A stretch of 64,000 nucleotides of DNA from Stichopus chloronotus. Lineage: Eukaryota; Echinodermata; Holothuroidea; Aspidochirotida; Stichopodidae. The notes below the pieces were generated by a model that made no database searches, was not told the origin of the DNA, and worked only from the letters and a program-made list of their open reading frames with translations. Of this stretch, positions 24,074 through 37,039 are shown piece after piece. Position numbers and translations under genes: made by a program. The stretch lies in the NCBI GenBank assembly GCA_021234535.1, contig CM037843.1:21855911-21919910 (forward strand), in the 5' to 3' direction. Positions within the stretch are counted from its first letter, which is position 1, and each line of letters opens with the position of its first letter.

Positions 24074-27000
24074 CTGTATGAAAGAAAGGAAAGAAAACAC
24101 CATAATTAGTACTGTCTGACTGATTGTATCTTCTCAACTCGGCAGAGCTGGAGACTGTTCAAAATAGCTACCGGTACATATGAAATTTTATGTAAAAAGT
24201 ATGTGGAACAAAATGGGATACCCATTTTTTTTGGTTTAACCAAAGGACAGGTCTGAAATGCAATAAAATGTAATGTCACACAGTCACTTAACGGGAATGC
24301 CAGGTTTACTTTCTTCTTTAATTGCTTTAATTGTATTAGCTGTGACCACTCACAAATTGTTATCAGTTTTAAAGTCGGAAAGGTGTTCATTCACAGAATT
24401 CTGTGATAAAATTGTAACAATTTACTTTTGTACTGAGAGTTTCAGAGTTTTTGCACAAAAGGAAATTGCAACAGACATCCAAATGTCTCTGTCATCTATC
24501 TCAGATAAATTTTTTTCGTTTCACTGTTTCAGTATTCAATTTTCGATTTTTCTTTTAGTTTGCTCCTATATTTGAATTGATCAAAATAAATTGAAAATTA
24601 ATACAATGCCTGCTCTGGAGAAAACCACAGAAAACAAAAAGGGCACATTATGCAGGTTTTGTAACTTAGTATCTCAGACAGATTACATCACTTAACATAT
24701 ACATTCACATGTAATCAAACTAGTTAAAACTTGAACACAGATATATGTTACTGACATACACTTTCACATCTATTAAATCGGTGTGTCAATAGAACAGTGT
24801 AATACTATGATGACACACAAAGTTCGATCCATTGCTGAAGTATTTTCAAACTTGTCACGACCGTCAGAGAAAGATACCATTTTTTTTCAGGTTGGATGCC
24901 TTTTAAAGTGCCGTGATGCTCATTTTCTGATTAGACCAATCATTATTGGTACATTCATGGATGGATCCTCACTGGGCAATCGACGCCGCTCAATCAGCCG
25001 TAGGAACTGATGCAAGACAGGTTTATATACATGCGGGATGCAAAACATACTTCCATGCTGTCGTACGTATGTTAACAATTGTGTGTGGTAATCCAGTGAT
25101 GGTACACAGTGAGCGGCTGTGACTAACATACGCCCTGCAGATCAATGCGTCACATGGGGAGAGAGATAACGAGTGCAAGCTGCTGACATCAAATAACAAG
25201 CTACCAGCAACGTTCTCAAAACACAGTCGATATGATGTCTGATGCACGCAACAAGTGGCTCCTCATAACTTTTACTTTATGCCCACATATTTTCCAAACT
25301 TTAGACCACTTTTGTCTAAGATGATTGAGCTTTACGACAGCCTCTGCAACACAACATGCAGACAATATTTTGGTGTCTCCCACATTGAACTAAAAATCTT
25401 TAATACTTAAAAACATCAAAACAAAGCAAAGTCTCATTCACAGAGTGATAATGTGACAATGCGGAAACAGATATTTAATCTTTTAGTTTGATGTCAACAT
25501 AAGAGAACAGGGTTAACAGGAATTTGCCCCCTCTGAAAATTTCCCCTGTCTGGGAAATATTTCCTAGGAAAATCCCCCTACAGGTGAAGATTTCCTAGGG
25601 AATTTTTCCCTCCTGGCTGCGCATATTTCCTACTAATAGTTCTCCCCAACCTGAAAATTCTGTCTCCCCCCCTTCCATTTCCACATTAACTTGTGGTACT
25701 TCGCATCTTACACTAGTGCGAATGTAGATAATTTGTTTCGAGTAATAATAGGAATATAAGCATTGGAATAACAAACAGTTTATTGATTATAAGTGCTTTG
25801 GCAAACCTCAACAGGCAGGCTTAGATAAGTCACTGGTATTGTGCAAATTGTAATTAAACTTCAAAGGGATTAGTTCAATCACTCAAGAAGATACTTTTAA
25901 CAAGAACATTACATTATTAACGACAAATATGAAGTGAAAACACTGAAAAGTAAATTGAAAATGTATGGTGGGGTGATACTTTCAAGGTGGGAAGGAATAT
26001 TTCATGGGCCAGGCGAAGATATATTTAAAATGGTATGGAATCAACCCTCCATGTAATATTAAACTATTAAACTGATGATGCTGAGATGGAGAAGAGCAAG
26101 GGATGGTGATGAGTTGAACCGCTTTACCTCACTGACACTGAATTCTAAGCTAATTAACAGATGTTACAGGGACCATGCTTACGGGTGCTGGCACTGAAGC
26201 TACTGTTTCAATTTCTTATTTTACAAAAATGCAGTATTCTCTCTATATGCCTTTTAGTTTAAGATTGTTAGATAACAGTAACTACATACATTCTTCTCTA
26301 AATAGCAAATGAGAAAGTAAAGCCACTGTGTCTTTTGTGGATACATTTGCATGTTGTTGGCCCCACACCGCACTTAGCTATGATTTGGATCTAAGACTGC
26401 ATTGAAACCTTAATCAAAATTGTAAGTTTCTTTACAGCAGGTACTCATTGTCCACTTTAAGTGGGAACATGACAAATTATTATTCCACAGCATCAGCCTA
26501 ATAACTGATCAGTTCAGGCTTCCAATGGATTGTCTTTGAATTTCTTCTGCAGGATGACACACAATCAAGGATGTACTCAATTTGTTGAAAAACCACTGGT
26601 GATGCCACAGGAGGAATGGGGGAGACTTGTTTCCCCCCATTTGTCAAAGAGATTTTTTTTACAATCATCTGAAACTGCCCTTGAGCCACAGATTCCTGTA
26701 GGGGATGGGGTGACGTATCAACAAAAAGGCACAACTTTTTGGTGTGCGCACCGACAAAACTTTTATTTTCCCCACAAAAGGGCCCCAAAATTTGGGCGTG
26801 CCTTGCATGCTACGTAGTAGTTTTTGGCAGCACTCAAGTTTTACGCCAGAGTGGTTGTTTGTCATGCATTACTTATACTTGTCTTGTCCAAATAAATTCA
26901 ATAGACTATTGTAGTACATTCCCTTGTTTGAAATTCATGACAACAGATTTGGAATCCTTGACAAAGAATGCTGTGTACTACTATCAGGGCACACTTAATT

Positions 27001-27708
27001 CATTCTTGCTGTTTATGCTTGAAATTTCAAAACATACGACCAAAACTTATATTCTAGCATAAAAGAAATCATTATAGTCATATTTACACTAATTATTTGT
27101 TTTTTAAAACAATAACCCTGGTTTTCAGCTGGAAAAACAAATGTGTTTTACCCCCAAAACACCGAAAGCGTTTTGCATATTGTGCAGTATATGCCTATAT
27201 TTACAGCACAAATGTGCCTAGCGTACAGCTTGCTTTTTATGTACACATACATATGTAACCCAGACGAAAATCATACATCCCCTGTTAAGAGACCCAAAAA
27301 TTTCAACTTTCCCCTGATAGCTGCCCACCCACATGGTAACACTACACCCTATGTGTGACTCATTTATTCCCCCACTTTCAACACTTGGCACTGCCCCTGC
27401 TGAATAGACATTACACAATTACGAACAATATGAACAGAAAGGACATTACACAATTACAATTAAAATGCTCCACCTGCAGAATCAAGAGTCTATCTTCAAA
27501 GCTATACGAATAATGTCTTGTGTTTCGATACATTGAGAGTAATTAAACACAAAGTACTCAATTTTCTTTGACCCTGTGCAATGGAGAGCAGATCTCTGAT
27601 ATAGCTACCACACAACACCGCCTCTCCTCGGAACATAACAGTTGCTATGAAACCAAACTTAAGACAACTTATCATTAACTTGGTTTTTGTGTGTGTCATT
27701 TACTGTAC
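24074..27708 (-). other. Intron between linker exons
   Basis: Contains the low-complexity block at 25515-25680 and a repeat-like G/C-rich segment near 26570-26820 (strings such as GGGGAGACTTGTTTCCCCCC). No exon supported. Confidence 0.55.
25515..25680. repeat. Low-complexity GAAAATTTCCCC-type block
   Basis: Short variants of GAAAATTTCCCC and TTTCCTAGGAAAAT recur across about 165 bp, including a small palindrome TTTCCTAGGAAA. It lies in the intron between exons 24073 and 27709. No function is visible. Confidence 0.4.
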
Positions 27709-27955
27709 CTGCAGGCTCACTGTGAACTTCATCGGGAACTAAACCTAACAGTGAAAGAACAGCAGTTGGTAAGTCAAAGTCGTCACTTTTACCGTCCACT
27801 TGGTCCGTTTGATGGGACTCTACCACACCATTGGGGACCTTACCATTCGGTGCCTTTTCCTCCTCCGGTGCATGAGGTGTCATCCGGGCCGATTTGCGGA
27901 TGTACATGGGGGTTATATTGGCCCCATGTGAAAATAAATGGAGCCACTGGAGGAT
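27709..27955 (-). CDS. SYT14: SYT14/16-like linker exon, phase 0 to 1
   Basis: The donor GCCTGCAG/GTACAG ends the exon in phase 1, matching the following exon. The upstream boundary is less sure: GTGTATTCAG (start 27955) or CTCCAG (start 27946), both phase 0. The peptide has a short hydrophobic start (ILQWLHLFSHGANITP), then MYIRKSARMTPHAPEEEKAP, a Gly/Asn/Val stretch, SDDFDLPTAVLSLLGLVPDE and VHSEPA. The LPTAVLSLLGLVPDE segment could form a short amphipathic helix. It must be included together with the preceding phase 1-to-0 exon to keep frame. No domain is recognised. Confidence 0.72.
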
Positions 27956-30900
27956 CTGAATACACATCTTAATTCTTTCGCAGTCAATTTGTTAACTAGT
28001 ACATGAAATAATTTGAATGCTAAGATTGAACTTTGCCATAATCATAATTCAGATAAGCACATTTCTTTCAAACCTCTTCTGCTTCTCAGTCACACCTGCC
28101 TTTTCTAATACTCCACTCTCCAAAAATACAGAGTTATTGTCAATCAAATAAACCTTGTCAGAAGAACAGGCACATGATGTCCAACTTAGGTGAGTACATG
28201 ACAGCTTACAGTAGAACTTGCAGTTACAGAAATTAAGGTTGCAAACATCCAAAGCCACATATGAACAGAACTACAGTCCACTATGACTCCATATCAGTTG
28301 CCCATTGCATTTACTGTTGCATGTGGTCCTCCTACATGTTTTCAGTTACATAACCAAGTGAAAGCTACATGAAAGAATGTCAACAAAAAGTTGCTGATTC
28401 TTGCATCAAATCCAGACTGAGTATTGAGTCACAGATCAGAAGCAACGTGGATAATTCTCAGCGGTCTCCAAGAAGAAAAGATAAGAAAGCACTGAATAAA
28501 AGATGGATGAGAGGACAAAAATATCCTCTTAACTGCCTCAGTTATAAGCAGATTTGACACAATCAGATTTAAATGAAGGATGTCCAGGTCTGTCCCAGAG
28601 TCAAATCGCTTGATTAAGTTAGGTACCCTTTGCCGGTTTTAAGGCATGCTTTCTTGGTATACATATCCCACTGTGGCAGTCATCTATTTATCTCAGAAAC
28701 TCTGAGGAAGAACGAATTACCACATCAAATTTTCAATTTCTCTCTTGGGTGAATTCCTGAAAACACTTCCAGAGCAGCGAATACAACGTCGTAAATGACC
28801 GCAAGCTACCACAGCGGTCCACAATGCAGCTGGTCACATTCGTTCAATTCCTCCTGGTAATTCTATTATTTTACTCCAGCAGGATAGCTACTGTACAGGA
28901 ACAAACATGGATGAGGCAGAGGGGCTACACACAGTTTACAATTCACAACCTCTCAACTTTGACACGATGATGAGCTATCACATCTGTATGTGTCCTAGTT
29001 TCTGTTTGTACTCATTGCACACCAAGAGATTCTTAAGTTTGTTAAGAGGATTAACACCACATACTTCACTGTAGTTAATGCTGGTAGATTGGACCCCTAA
29101 ATTCAGTCACTGTATACCAAATGTGTGTCTCTCTCTCTCAGATCTCCTGTCACTACTATGAAGGAATGACCCAGTAGCTTCCTCTCTCCAGTGTCAATCT
29201 GTGTACACACGCTGGCAAAATTTCCAATGTCACACGACTGAACGTCACGAGAAACTTATTAAACCTTAAAAGATGCAATTGTGTTCAACACTGGCTGTGT
29301 ACTAAATGGCTCTACTGCTTACACATGCATTCTAATTTCACTCTAAAATTAAGGACAGACAGACAGACCGTAGACCCTCATATATTTATCTGAAGAGCCA
29401 TGGTTTACTGACTTTTATGAATAGTCAGCTAGAAAAAAAAAAAGGGACAAAAATAAAGGCATACCGAAGCAGCCAAGTGTCCTGTAGCAGTGTACTTAAA
29501 TTGTATGGTAATCTCCATTGCCAGCAAGAAACACACATATTTGTTACAGAACTTGACGAACTTGACAAAAATTCCAATGCAGGTCACAGGCAATGAAAGG
29601 CTGGTAGAGTAACCTGTATCCATTCTTTTTAATAGAAGGAATATAAATGACTATTTATTAGATTTTTATACACTTATTCACCCCATACATGCCAAAATTA
29701 GGGAAGGACGTATGCAGTTTGCCACTTTTGTGGCAGATAAGTGTGGACAACAAACTTAAAATATGACACGCTGGTTCCCGTCACTTCTATTTAGAACTCC
29801 ACAAATCAAAAACTGTTATAGAGACTGTCAAGAGCAAAAAGGTTGGGGGAGAATGATGACGTTGAAATGATGAGGTACTATACAGAGTTTACAATAACTA
29901 TGACGAGAAGCAATGAATGTAATACCGCAGTTGCATTAAATTGCCTATGTTCAAATTTGGATCGACAGTAACATGACGACTTGGGAGTAAATGGGTGAAA
30001 AACAATTAGAGAGGCTCATAGAGTTGTTTCATGAAATGCACTAAATTTTCCTAAACCTGTCAAGTTTCCTTCAAATACTAATGACAAATAGTCACACTAA
30101 GTGAATCCCCATACATCCCACACAAAGGAAAATTAATGAGTGAGCAATTAATGATTCATTTTGGTTTTGAAAATTCGTGACCAGACACTTTTCACATTAG
30201 TACTAATTCATATGCAGATGGCCAGTACAGATGCATGGCAACAGTTTAAAAAAAAATTGAGTATGTGTCTTTACTATTGCGTGTGAAACCTGATAATTAT
30301 GCTAATTAAGAAGCATTGCCATGCATTTGTACCCTTCAAAAACCTCACAAACTGATCAATTTAACTCCATGAGCCCCTTGAAGACCATAAACTATATTCA
30401 CTGTAAAATACTGTTGTACATTAATTCATGGACGAGTCCTGAGGTCTCTTGTACCGATGTTTTTTTTTCTGGTACTGAGAACAGGCTTTGTTTTTGTTCC
30501 AATGCATCTGCCTTTACTAGATTTACATAACGGTTGTTGCATTTACATAGTCTAACATAATTAAAAGGTTGAAATTATACACTGAGTGTGGATTAGGTTA
30601 GTCATTTTAAAACAATTAAAATTATGATGAAGAAATATTGATTCACCTTATAGGTGGAAATGAATGGTGGTGCTGTTTACAGAAAGTCACAGAAAGGCTG
30701 ACATATACAACCCACACTTGTTCACCCATATAAACTGTACCTAGATCTCTGTATTTTCCTTTTGTGCCTCTCGCTATATGCCGTGAAAAGTGCAAATGAC
30801 AGGCATGCAGAAACACTAGGGTCGTATGCATCATATATCCTTATTAGATGAACTGTTCATGCTTACAATGTATTTAGTGATGTGAAACCATGCACATAAG

Positions 30901-32156
30901 CTTCAACAAGAAAATGCTTTCTTTTGTTGTGTTGTTGTGTTGTGTTTTCTTTGATGTTTTCTTTCATGAAACAGACTGACATTAACTTACCTTTTCTATA
31001 GGGATGTGCCAATATAAATATGCCAATTTTCGTATAAGCTTGGTCAAATGGCTCTAGTAGCCTGTTTTGCATGTACAATATAGCATCAAAGTCCAGCCAG
31101 AGGGTGGTTGCCACCCTAAAACACTGGTCCAATCTCTTTTGAGGCAATCCATGAGCAGTTGGTCACAGCTACAATCTTGGACAAAATTGTTGGGACACTT
31201 TGTCGTACTTTGCAAATATAATACTGAATTTTAGGTGAGAGGATAACATGAAACCTCGCGCCCCTTTCCAATGTTGGGCTATAGGAGTGAATCTGCACTT
31301 TGAACAGCAATCCCACAGCCAACATTGAATGGGGGAGCGGGGCGTCCCAAGGTATTTTGTCCAAGATTGTAGTCTACCTCAGCCCCACAGCGATATGATA
31401 CACTGAATCTGAGGCTATGAAACTCTGAAGTCAACTCCAGGCCATATCTTTCATAGGCACCCAATTCTCACTGGTAGAGTCCCATGCATTGATGGTATTG
31501 CGTATGGTAATATCGTAGTTGTATTGAAGTAAACACATTGAGGATGACACTTTGTGTCACTGTAATGTTGGTTCAGCATACCATCTGGTGTTCTCATTGG
31601 CAGACAACGCAAACTAAGAACATGTGACTTGTTCAGTTTTATAGCTGTTAAAGGAAGAAATGTAGCTGTAATATACATCTTCGTAAAAATTTGCACTTTC
31701 TTCTTCTAAATTGAGAACAAGCACATTTATTCAACTGATATGGGGTGACACGTGATCTGCCAGCGACAAAGTCAGTCAGAAAAGGTAGAAAGAAAACACT
31801 GTTAAATTTTCCTCATGTCCCAGTTCCATCTAGGTAATATCCACGAATGTGTTTTGTGTGCTTCTCCCTCGTTCCGCAATGTCTACCTGCAGAGTTCAGG
31901 CAAACACTGATGACCTTCGATCGAACGACATTAGTGAGGGATAGGCATAAAACACATGCCCACGAACAATATCTCTGGTACGTCAACAAGAGGGAAATTA
32001 AAAATTTAACTTTTCTTTTTGTCTGTTTGCTGAGGCACTTTCTGAGTTTGCGATTGGCAGATCATTTTTTTCACCCCAAGTGTCTTCAACTTGTTGCTTA
32101 CACCCGATTGGAAGAAGAGAGAGCAAAAAGTTATGTTAGATGAACATCAGAACTAC
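27956..32156 (-). other. Intron with MITE copy 1
   Basis: Holds the 198-bp MITE at 31172-31369. On either side are two short protein-like stretches on the minus strand (about 30985-31140 and 31400-31560) that do not join in frame with the gene and may be debris of an older repeat or pseudogene. Confidence 0.5.
31172..31369. mobile_element. 198-bp MITE, TA-flanked (copy 1)
   Basis: Starts CAATCTTGGACAAAAT and ends with the exact inverse ATTTTGTCCAAGATTG; the inverted repeat continues imperfectly for about 26 bp (TTGGGAC at both ends). It is flanked by TA on both sides, the target duplication made by Tc1/mariner-type transposases. There is no coding capacity. It lies in the intron between linker exons 27709-27955 and 32157-32275. 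Confidence 0.9.
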
Positions 32157-32275
32157 CTTTCGTCCTTTGATATCAATCAGTTTCTGTAGAGTCACGTTTG
32201 CCAAAATATCAGACTTGAGTACAGACTCAGGTCTGAGACTCAGGTCTGAGCCCGGATCTGAGTCCTCCAACATTG
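32157..32275 (-). CDS. SYT14: Candidate SYT14/16-like linker exon, phase 1 to 0
   Basis: An open stretch reads AMLEDSDPGSDLSLRPESVL, then KSDILANVTLQKLIDIKGRK, and ends at donor GTAGTT in phase 0. The acceptor is CACTGCCAAG (phase 1); a nearby alternative after GGACTCAG also gives phase 1. Entering in phase 1 and leaving in phase 0 makes it fit between exon 34119-34301 (ends phase 1) and exon 27709-27955 (starts phase 0), which otherwise could not be joined. That phase fit is the main support. Part of the sequence is a short direct repeat of GACTCAGGTCTGA, so chance openness must be considered. Confidence 0.5.
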
Positions 32276-35200
32276 CTTGGCAGTGCATGGGCACATTAAA
32301 CACTAATTTGGAGGGCACTGAAATGTGCTAGATATCAAGCCTCTGTTATCGATCCCTGTAATAATAGCTCCAATATCTCTATCTTTGTACCAACAAATGG
32401 TAGTACAGTACCTGTACAATGGGCCACTGCTCTCATTCAGTTACTGACATTGGCTCATGGACCTTGAAAAAGGCAAAAGATTAGGAAATCATTTTTGAAT
32501 GGTTCATTGTGACATCACATGTAATTAATTTATTCACTCTTCTCAAGGTGATATAATGGGTGACATTTTGTCATTACATGGGAGAAGAGATGAATATTTT
32601 CTTTGTAGTTACTGGTATTGCCACATGGGAGAAGAGGGAAAGAAAGGGTTGGACAATATTCAAATTCAGTGATCTTGATCCCTGTCTTCTCAGGGTTTAT
32701 AAAGAGGGGGGGTCATTTCCCATTTGCCAGTGTACCTCTTTGTTAGAGTTACCAAATTTTGTATGTAAACCAGCTCCCTCTCAGAGTGTCTTTAGTTAAT
32801 AGCTGAGCTAACAGCAAACCAGGACACTTCCTTAGTACGCTTTACCGTTTTATGGATCAAGTATTTCGTTTGCAGATCAAAATTGTCACCTTTCAAGTCA
32901 ATATAGTCATCATCTATTCTGTAATTCTTGAACAATTAAAAACTGAAACTGTATGTGTAAACACAGGGCTCGATAATCTTGAGGAAGGGTCTGTCAAAAT
33001 GAGCAAAATGGCTGTGGGTCTACATTATTTCATGGAACATTTAAGTGAGGGACACCATGGCCATCTGTGAGGGTCCCGATAGCCATGGCTATCGTTGCCA
33101 TTGGTTATTTTGGGCCCCATGCATGAATGGATACATATCATCAAGATGACAGGTTCAGACTGATGAATCAAGCACATAGCATAAGAGCGACTACCACCAT
33201 GTTAACAATAATGATTTGTTAACCTGGTAGGTCTACTGCACTATCAGCACTTCGAACAACATTCCTCTCCCAGATCTATGCAAAATACATTCGATAACAG
33301 GCTTGTGATACCACCCTCTTCCAGCATATCAAATACAAACTACAGATAATGTTTAAGGGAGTGTACAGCTTGATTTTAGTTCCTTCCTTGCAACACGCAT
33401 GGCTAAATATTGCAATAGTCAGAGTGTGTAGCACCTACATGTAGGGCTACCCACTTCTCAGGTTAGCCACAGAGCGTCTGGTTACTATACCGATATAAAT
33501 CAATTACGACCAATCAAGCCACCAATCAATATTTACTGACAAAAATTTTTGTCACCTCTTGACCAGAAATAGATTTTGTATTTTCAAATTTATATATGTA
33601 ACACACAGTGACACCACATGCATGTGTACTGCACTGTGTATGCATTAATTAGTTATTCAACAAGACTGATGCTACTCCCATGCTGTGGTCTCCAGTGCAT
33701 TCAAGACTTGCTGTTATGCCTACATGGAGCAACGAAAAGCAAGCTGCATCCTGCTTCAATGGAAACTGTTGTAAATACCATTCCCAACACACCTTCGCTC
33801 TCCACTTCCCAACACCTTCCCCCAGTCCGCTCTTTCAAGCTCTTACAAAAAGATCATGCATGATGAGAGCAATGAGCAAAACATTAACTGGGACTGCTCT
33901 CCTAAAACATCCAATCAAAACATTTTGTAGTCATAACAAATGACATATATGGCACAATTATAAATTAAAGCACTGTACATTTTGCCAATGTACTCCTTCG
34001 ACTAACTTTACTACAACATCTTTTTTTCTGAAATCTGTGAAAATCTGAAGTCATTACTATGTACACATATTTACAAAAATATTTCCCCATCTTTTGGAGA
34101 ATGTTGTAAGTGAGATACCTGGTTCAAAATCGGTCTGGGAGGAAGCGTCTGACAATTGAGGACGTAAGACGCTCACGCAAGACTGTGCTGTCTGAGCAGC
34201 TTTTGAGACTTGTAGAGGTTCTTCTCTACCCCATTCTGAGTCAGATGACACAATGAAATATTCCTCATTAGCTGATGACTCTGTCCTCCGGCCCGATCGG
34301 TCTCGATCCACCATGCAAGAATTAGCACAGAGGAAGAAATCAGCAAAACCGCCCATGTCTATATTGAATGCAGCAGACAAAACCTCGGCCAAGTTTAACA
34401 CTATAGGAGTCGTACTGTGGAATATGCCGTCAATCTAAGTGTCACCCGTGAATCCAAATAGTAATAATTTTGCAACTTGTTCACCAGCCACCCAAACACA
34501 GGTGCTCTCCATCCACGGTTGAGCAAGATTTGCACTTTCCTAGAATCTTTGGTGACAAAGCTGTGGACATGCACTCAATATTTCCTTAATTTTTCTGGTA
34601 CTGTTTTGAAGAAATATAGTTCTCAGATCATCTCATTTCAAATGAATCACATTCAATACACAAATGCAGGGAAATGGCACAAATTTGTAGGCTGGCTTAT
34701 CTCCAAATTGATTAAAAATCCAATTGCAAAGTAATTAAGAAAAAAATGAGATGTGTTATATGAACACCATAGTATTGTAATGAAACTACTTGTTCAACTA
34801 CAATTCATTTCAATGGTCCCTGCAGTAGTTTAAAAACAGGTTCACTGTTGCTGTGTATGAGTGCTGTCTGAGGGCTTTCACTTCCTAACCATGGAATCCG
34901 AATCATTTTAAAATCAAAGCTCCAACACTTAGTTTTCCATTTCAGTTGTCTTTTTTTCTGTTCTTAGTTCAATAGCAATTTTCTGAGGTCAATGACATAA
35001 AGTTAAATATGGCTCACAACATGAAGCAGTTGGTCATTACTATATTGCTAGAGATTGTCTATAAAAGATAAAGGATGACTCACACAAAAGGAAACTAAAG
35101 GTCAATATCCAAATTTGACAATGCAGGGAGTGAATAACTGAATGTGTTAAATATTTCTCTAAAACTTGATGAAAGAAATACTGGCTCATAATTACCCTTT

Positions 35201-37039
35201 ACAGCTAATTTTTTTTTATTCAATCGGAGCACTTCATCATTGTCATAAATCCCACTGACTAGTCAATTAAGAAAATCTGTGGAGTGCATCAAAACTTGGT
35301 CCATGTAGCCTCGACAAAACTCCTGGTACTCTGGTTTGAAGATTGCAACTATAACCGACATTTATCCCAACGAAGAGGGAGCGAAAACAATACAACAATA
35401 AGGAATTTGAATCAAGTATGGTCTCATGGAGATTGAACACCACAGAAGTACGTTGGTATATAAGAGGACACTACAACCATCTGGTGACAAAAGAGAAAAA
35501 CTGTCCTTGTGTCCATACTCATACATCCTTGAAAGTTAATGGCGAATGCCCTTCCTCTCTGGTGCGATTGTTTGTTCCCCTTTTGCGAGATTCATCTGCT
35601 GCTACAGCGCGTGACATATAATGTGCTGGTCCAACAGCGATCGTCAAATATCAAAATGGAGAATAATACAAAGTGAGTATTAAACAGCAGTCTCAACACT
35701 GAATCAGGAATGGACATTCTACGACAGTTTCTACCAGTAGACGTCAAAGCTGTGGCAGACAGTATGTTTTACTCCTGGCTATTACCACCTGCTACTTGTA
35801 CTCCTTCATCAGATAAGTTCCAGATCCAGTCATAAAGCTGGAATAATATTGCTCTGCTGCCAGCTCAAGTTGGAATGGTCCATAAACCAAGTGTGCTGTG
35901 TATATGCTGGTGATTACGGGGCTCATGTCATTCAAATCAGCTGCCAGCATATTATACGGCATCTCTTCTGCTACGGTAGTAAATAAGTTACTAGATGCAT
36001 CCTGGTGATGGCTTTCAACTATCAACAACAATTTCAACTATGGAACATTTTCTACCCATCTATGAAGTACGGGTATAGTGTGTTAATTGATGCATGATAC
36101 GTACGATGTATGACAAACGTGTTATGTTGACCAATGGCATAAACAACAAACCTTACAGCCTGCCTCTTGGGAACACACAGTAGTCACGCATACCTGTGGC
36201 ATAACCACATACGTCGCTACGTACAGACTCGCAGCAACTTTTGGTGAGAGAGAAGTGTAGGTTTATACTAGATAATTAACCTGCAAACTCTAAGAGGAAT
36301 AATCTGAGTGAAGGGGTCTGAGCTAGATGCTTTCAACTCCAGATCATGGTCCTGGTATGCCTGCAACTTCAAAGCTATTTCAAGTAATGTATGACTGAGG
36401 GCTCATCTTAATGCAGGCATCCATATCACCCACCAGAGTGTCTCATTTTTAAATGCGCACAAATCAATTCCACACACACTATGAATATAGAATTAATGGT
36501 TTTGTAATTATTCTGCATGATAGAGCTTTAATTCCTACAGTTGAATGTAACGTTTATTTCAATCATCACTTCTTGACTAGGGAAACCTCTATTGTGATGA
36601 TCTCAGGGCTATATCCTGTGTGAAGTAAGACATTACACTTGGTCAGTTGTTTTCCATACAGGGAAAATAAATGTTAACATCTGAAGCCAAACTTTCAAGC
36701 ATTCTTAAATTGAAAAACAATAGTCACAGAAGTTGGAGAAAACTTCCAGGGGGATAAAAAAAAACAAATGTGGAGAGGGAGGAACTGAAAGACAACTTAA
36801 CTGCGAGAGGAGGAATGAGTAACAATTGCTCCCTGCCTTGACAACTGACAACATGTTAATCATCAGTAGACTAAAGGCTTTTTCAACACACTTTTCATAC
36901 CAGCAAACTTAAAGACTTGAATAAATTGATAATTACCAGACTGGTTGATTTCTATTGAGAACATTAACTCTCAAAACATCAAAAGACCTAAGTCAAAGAC
37001 TGATAAGTCATATCATACCATCGGAGAGAGAGCCCTCAC
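32276..37039 (-). other. Introns flanking exon 34119-34301
   Basis: AT-rich intronic DNA without recognised repeats. No other exon with matching phases was found. Confidence 0.5.
34119..34301 (-). CDS. SYT14: SYT14/16-like linker exon with SSQT motif
   Basis: Phase 1 to phase 1, 183 nt. The acceptor is the first AG after a pyrimidine-rich tract (TTTCTTCCTCTG...GGATCGAG) and the donor is GTATCT. The peptide starts DRSGRRTESSANEEYFIV, continues SSDSEWGREEPLQ and ends DASSQTDFEP. DASSQTDF resembles the DASTQT string in the 2.5-kb exon and both fit the loose TQT class bound by LC8-type dynein light chains (family knowledge; binding is inference). The exon can be skipped without frame change. Confidence is held back by the medium donor. 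Confidence 0.78.

Noticed and set aside
30995..31130. Minus-strand open stretch ending at a perfect donor (GAAAAG/GTAAGT), reading VATTLWLDFDAILYMQNRLL
   Set aside because: Its only usable acceptors enter in phase 0 or 2 and its exit is phase 1, so including it would break the join to exon 27709, which enters in phase 0. The sequence also resembles a dispersed repeat and abuts the MITE.
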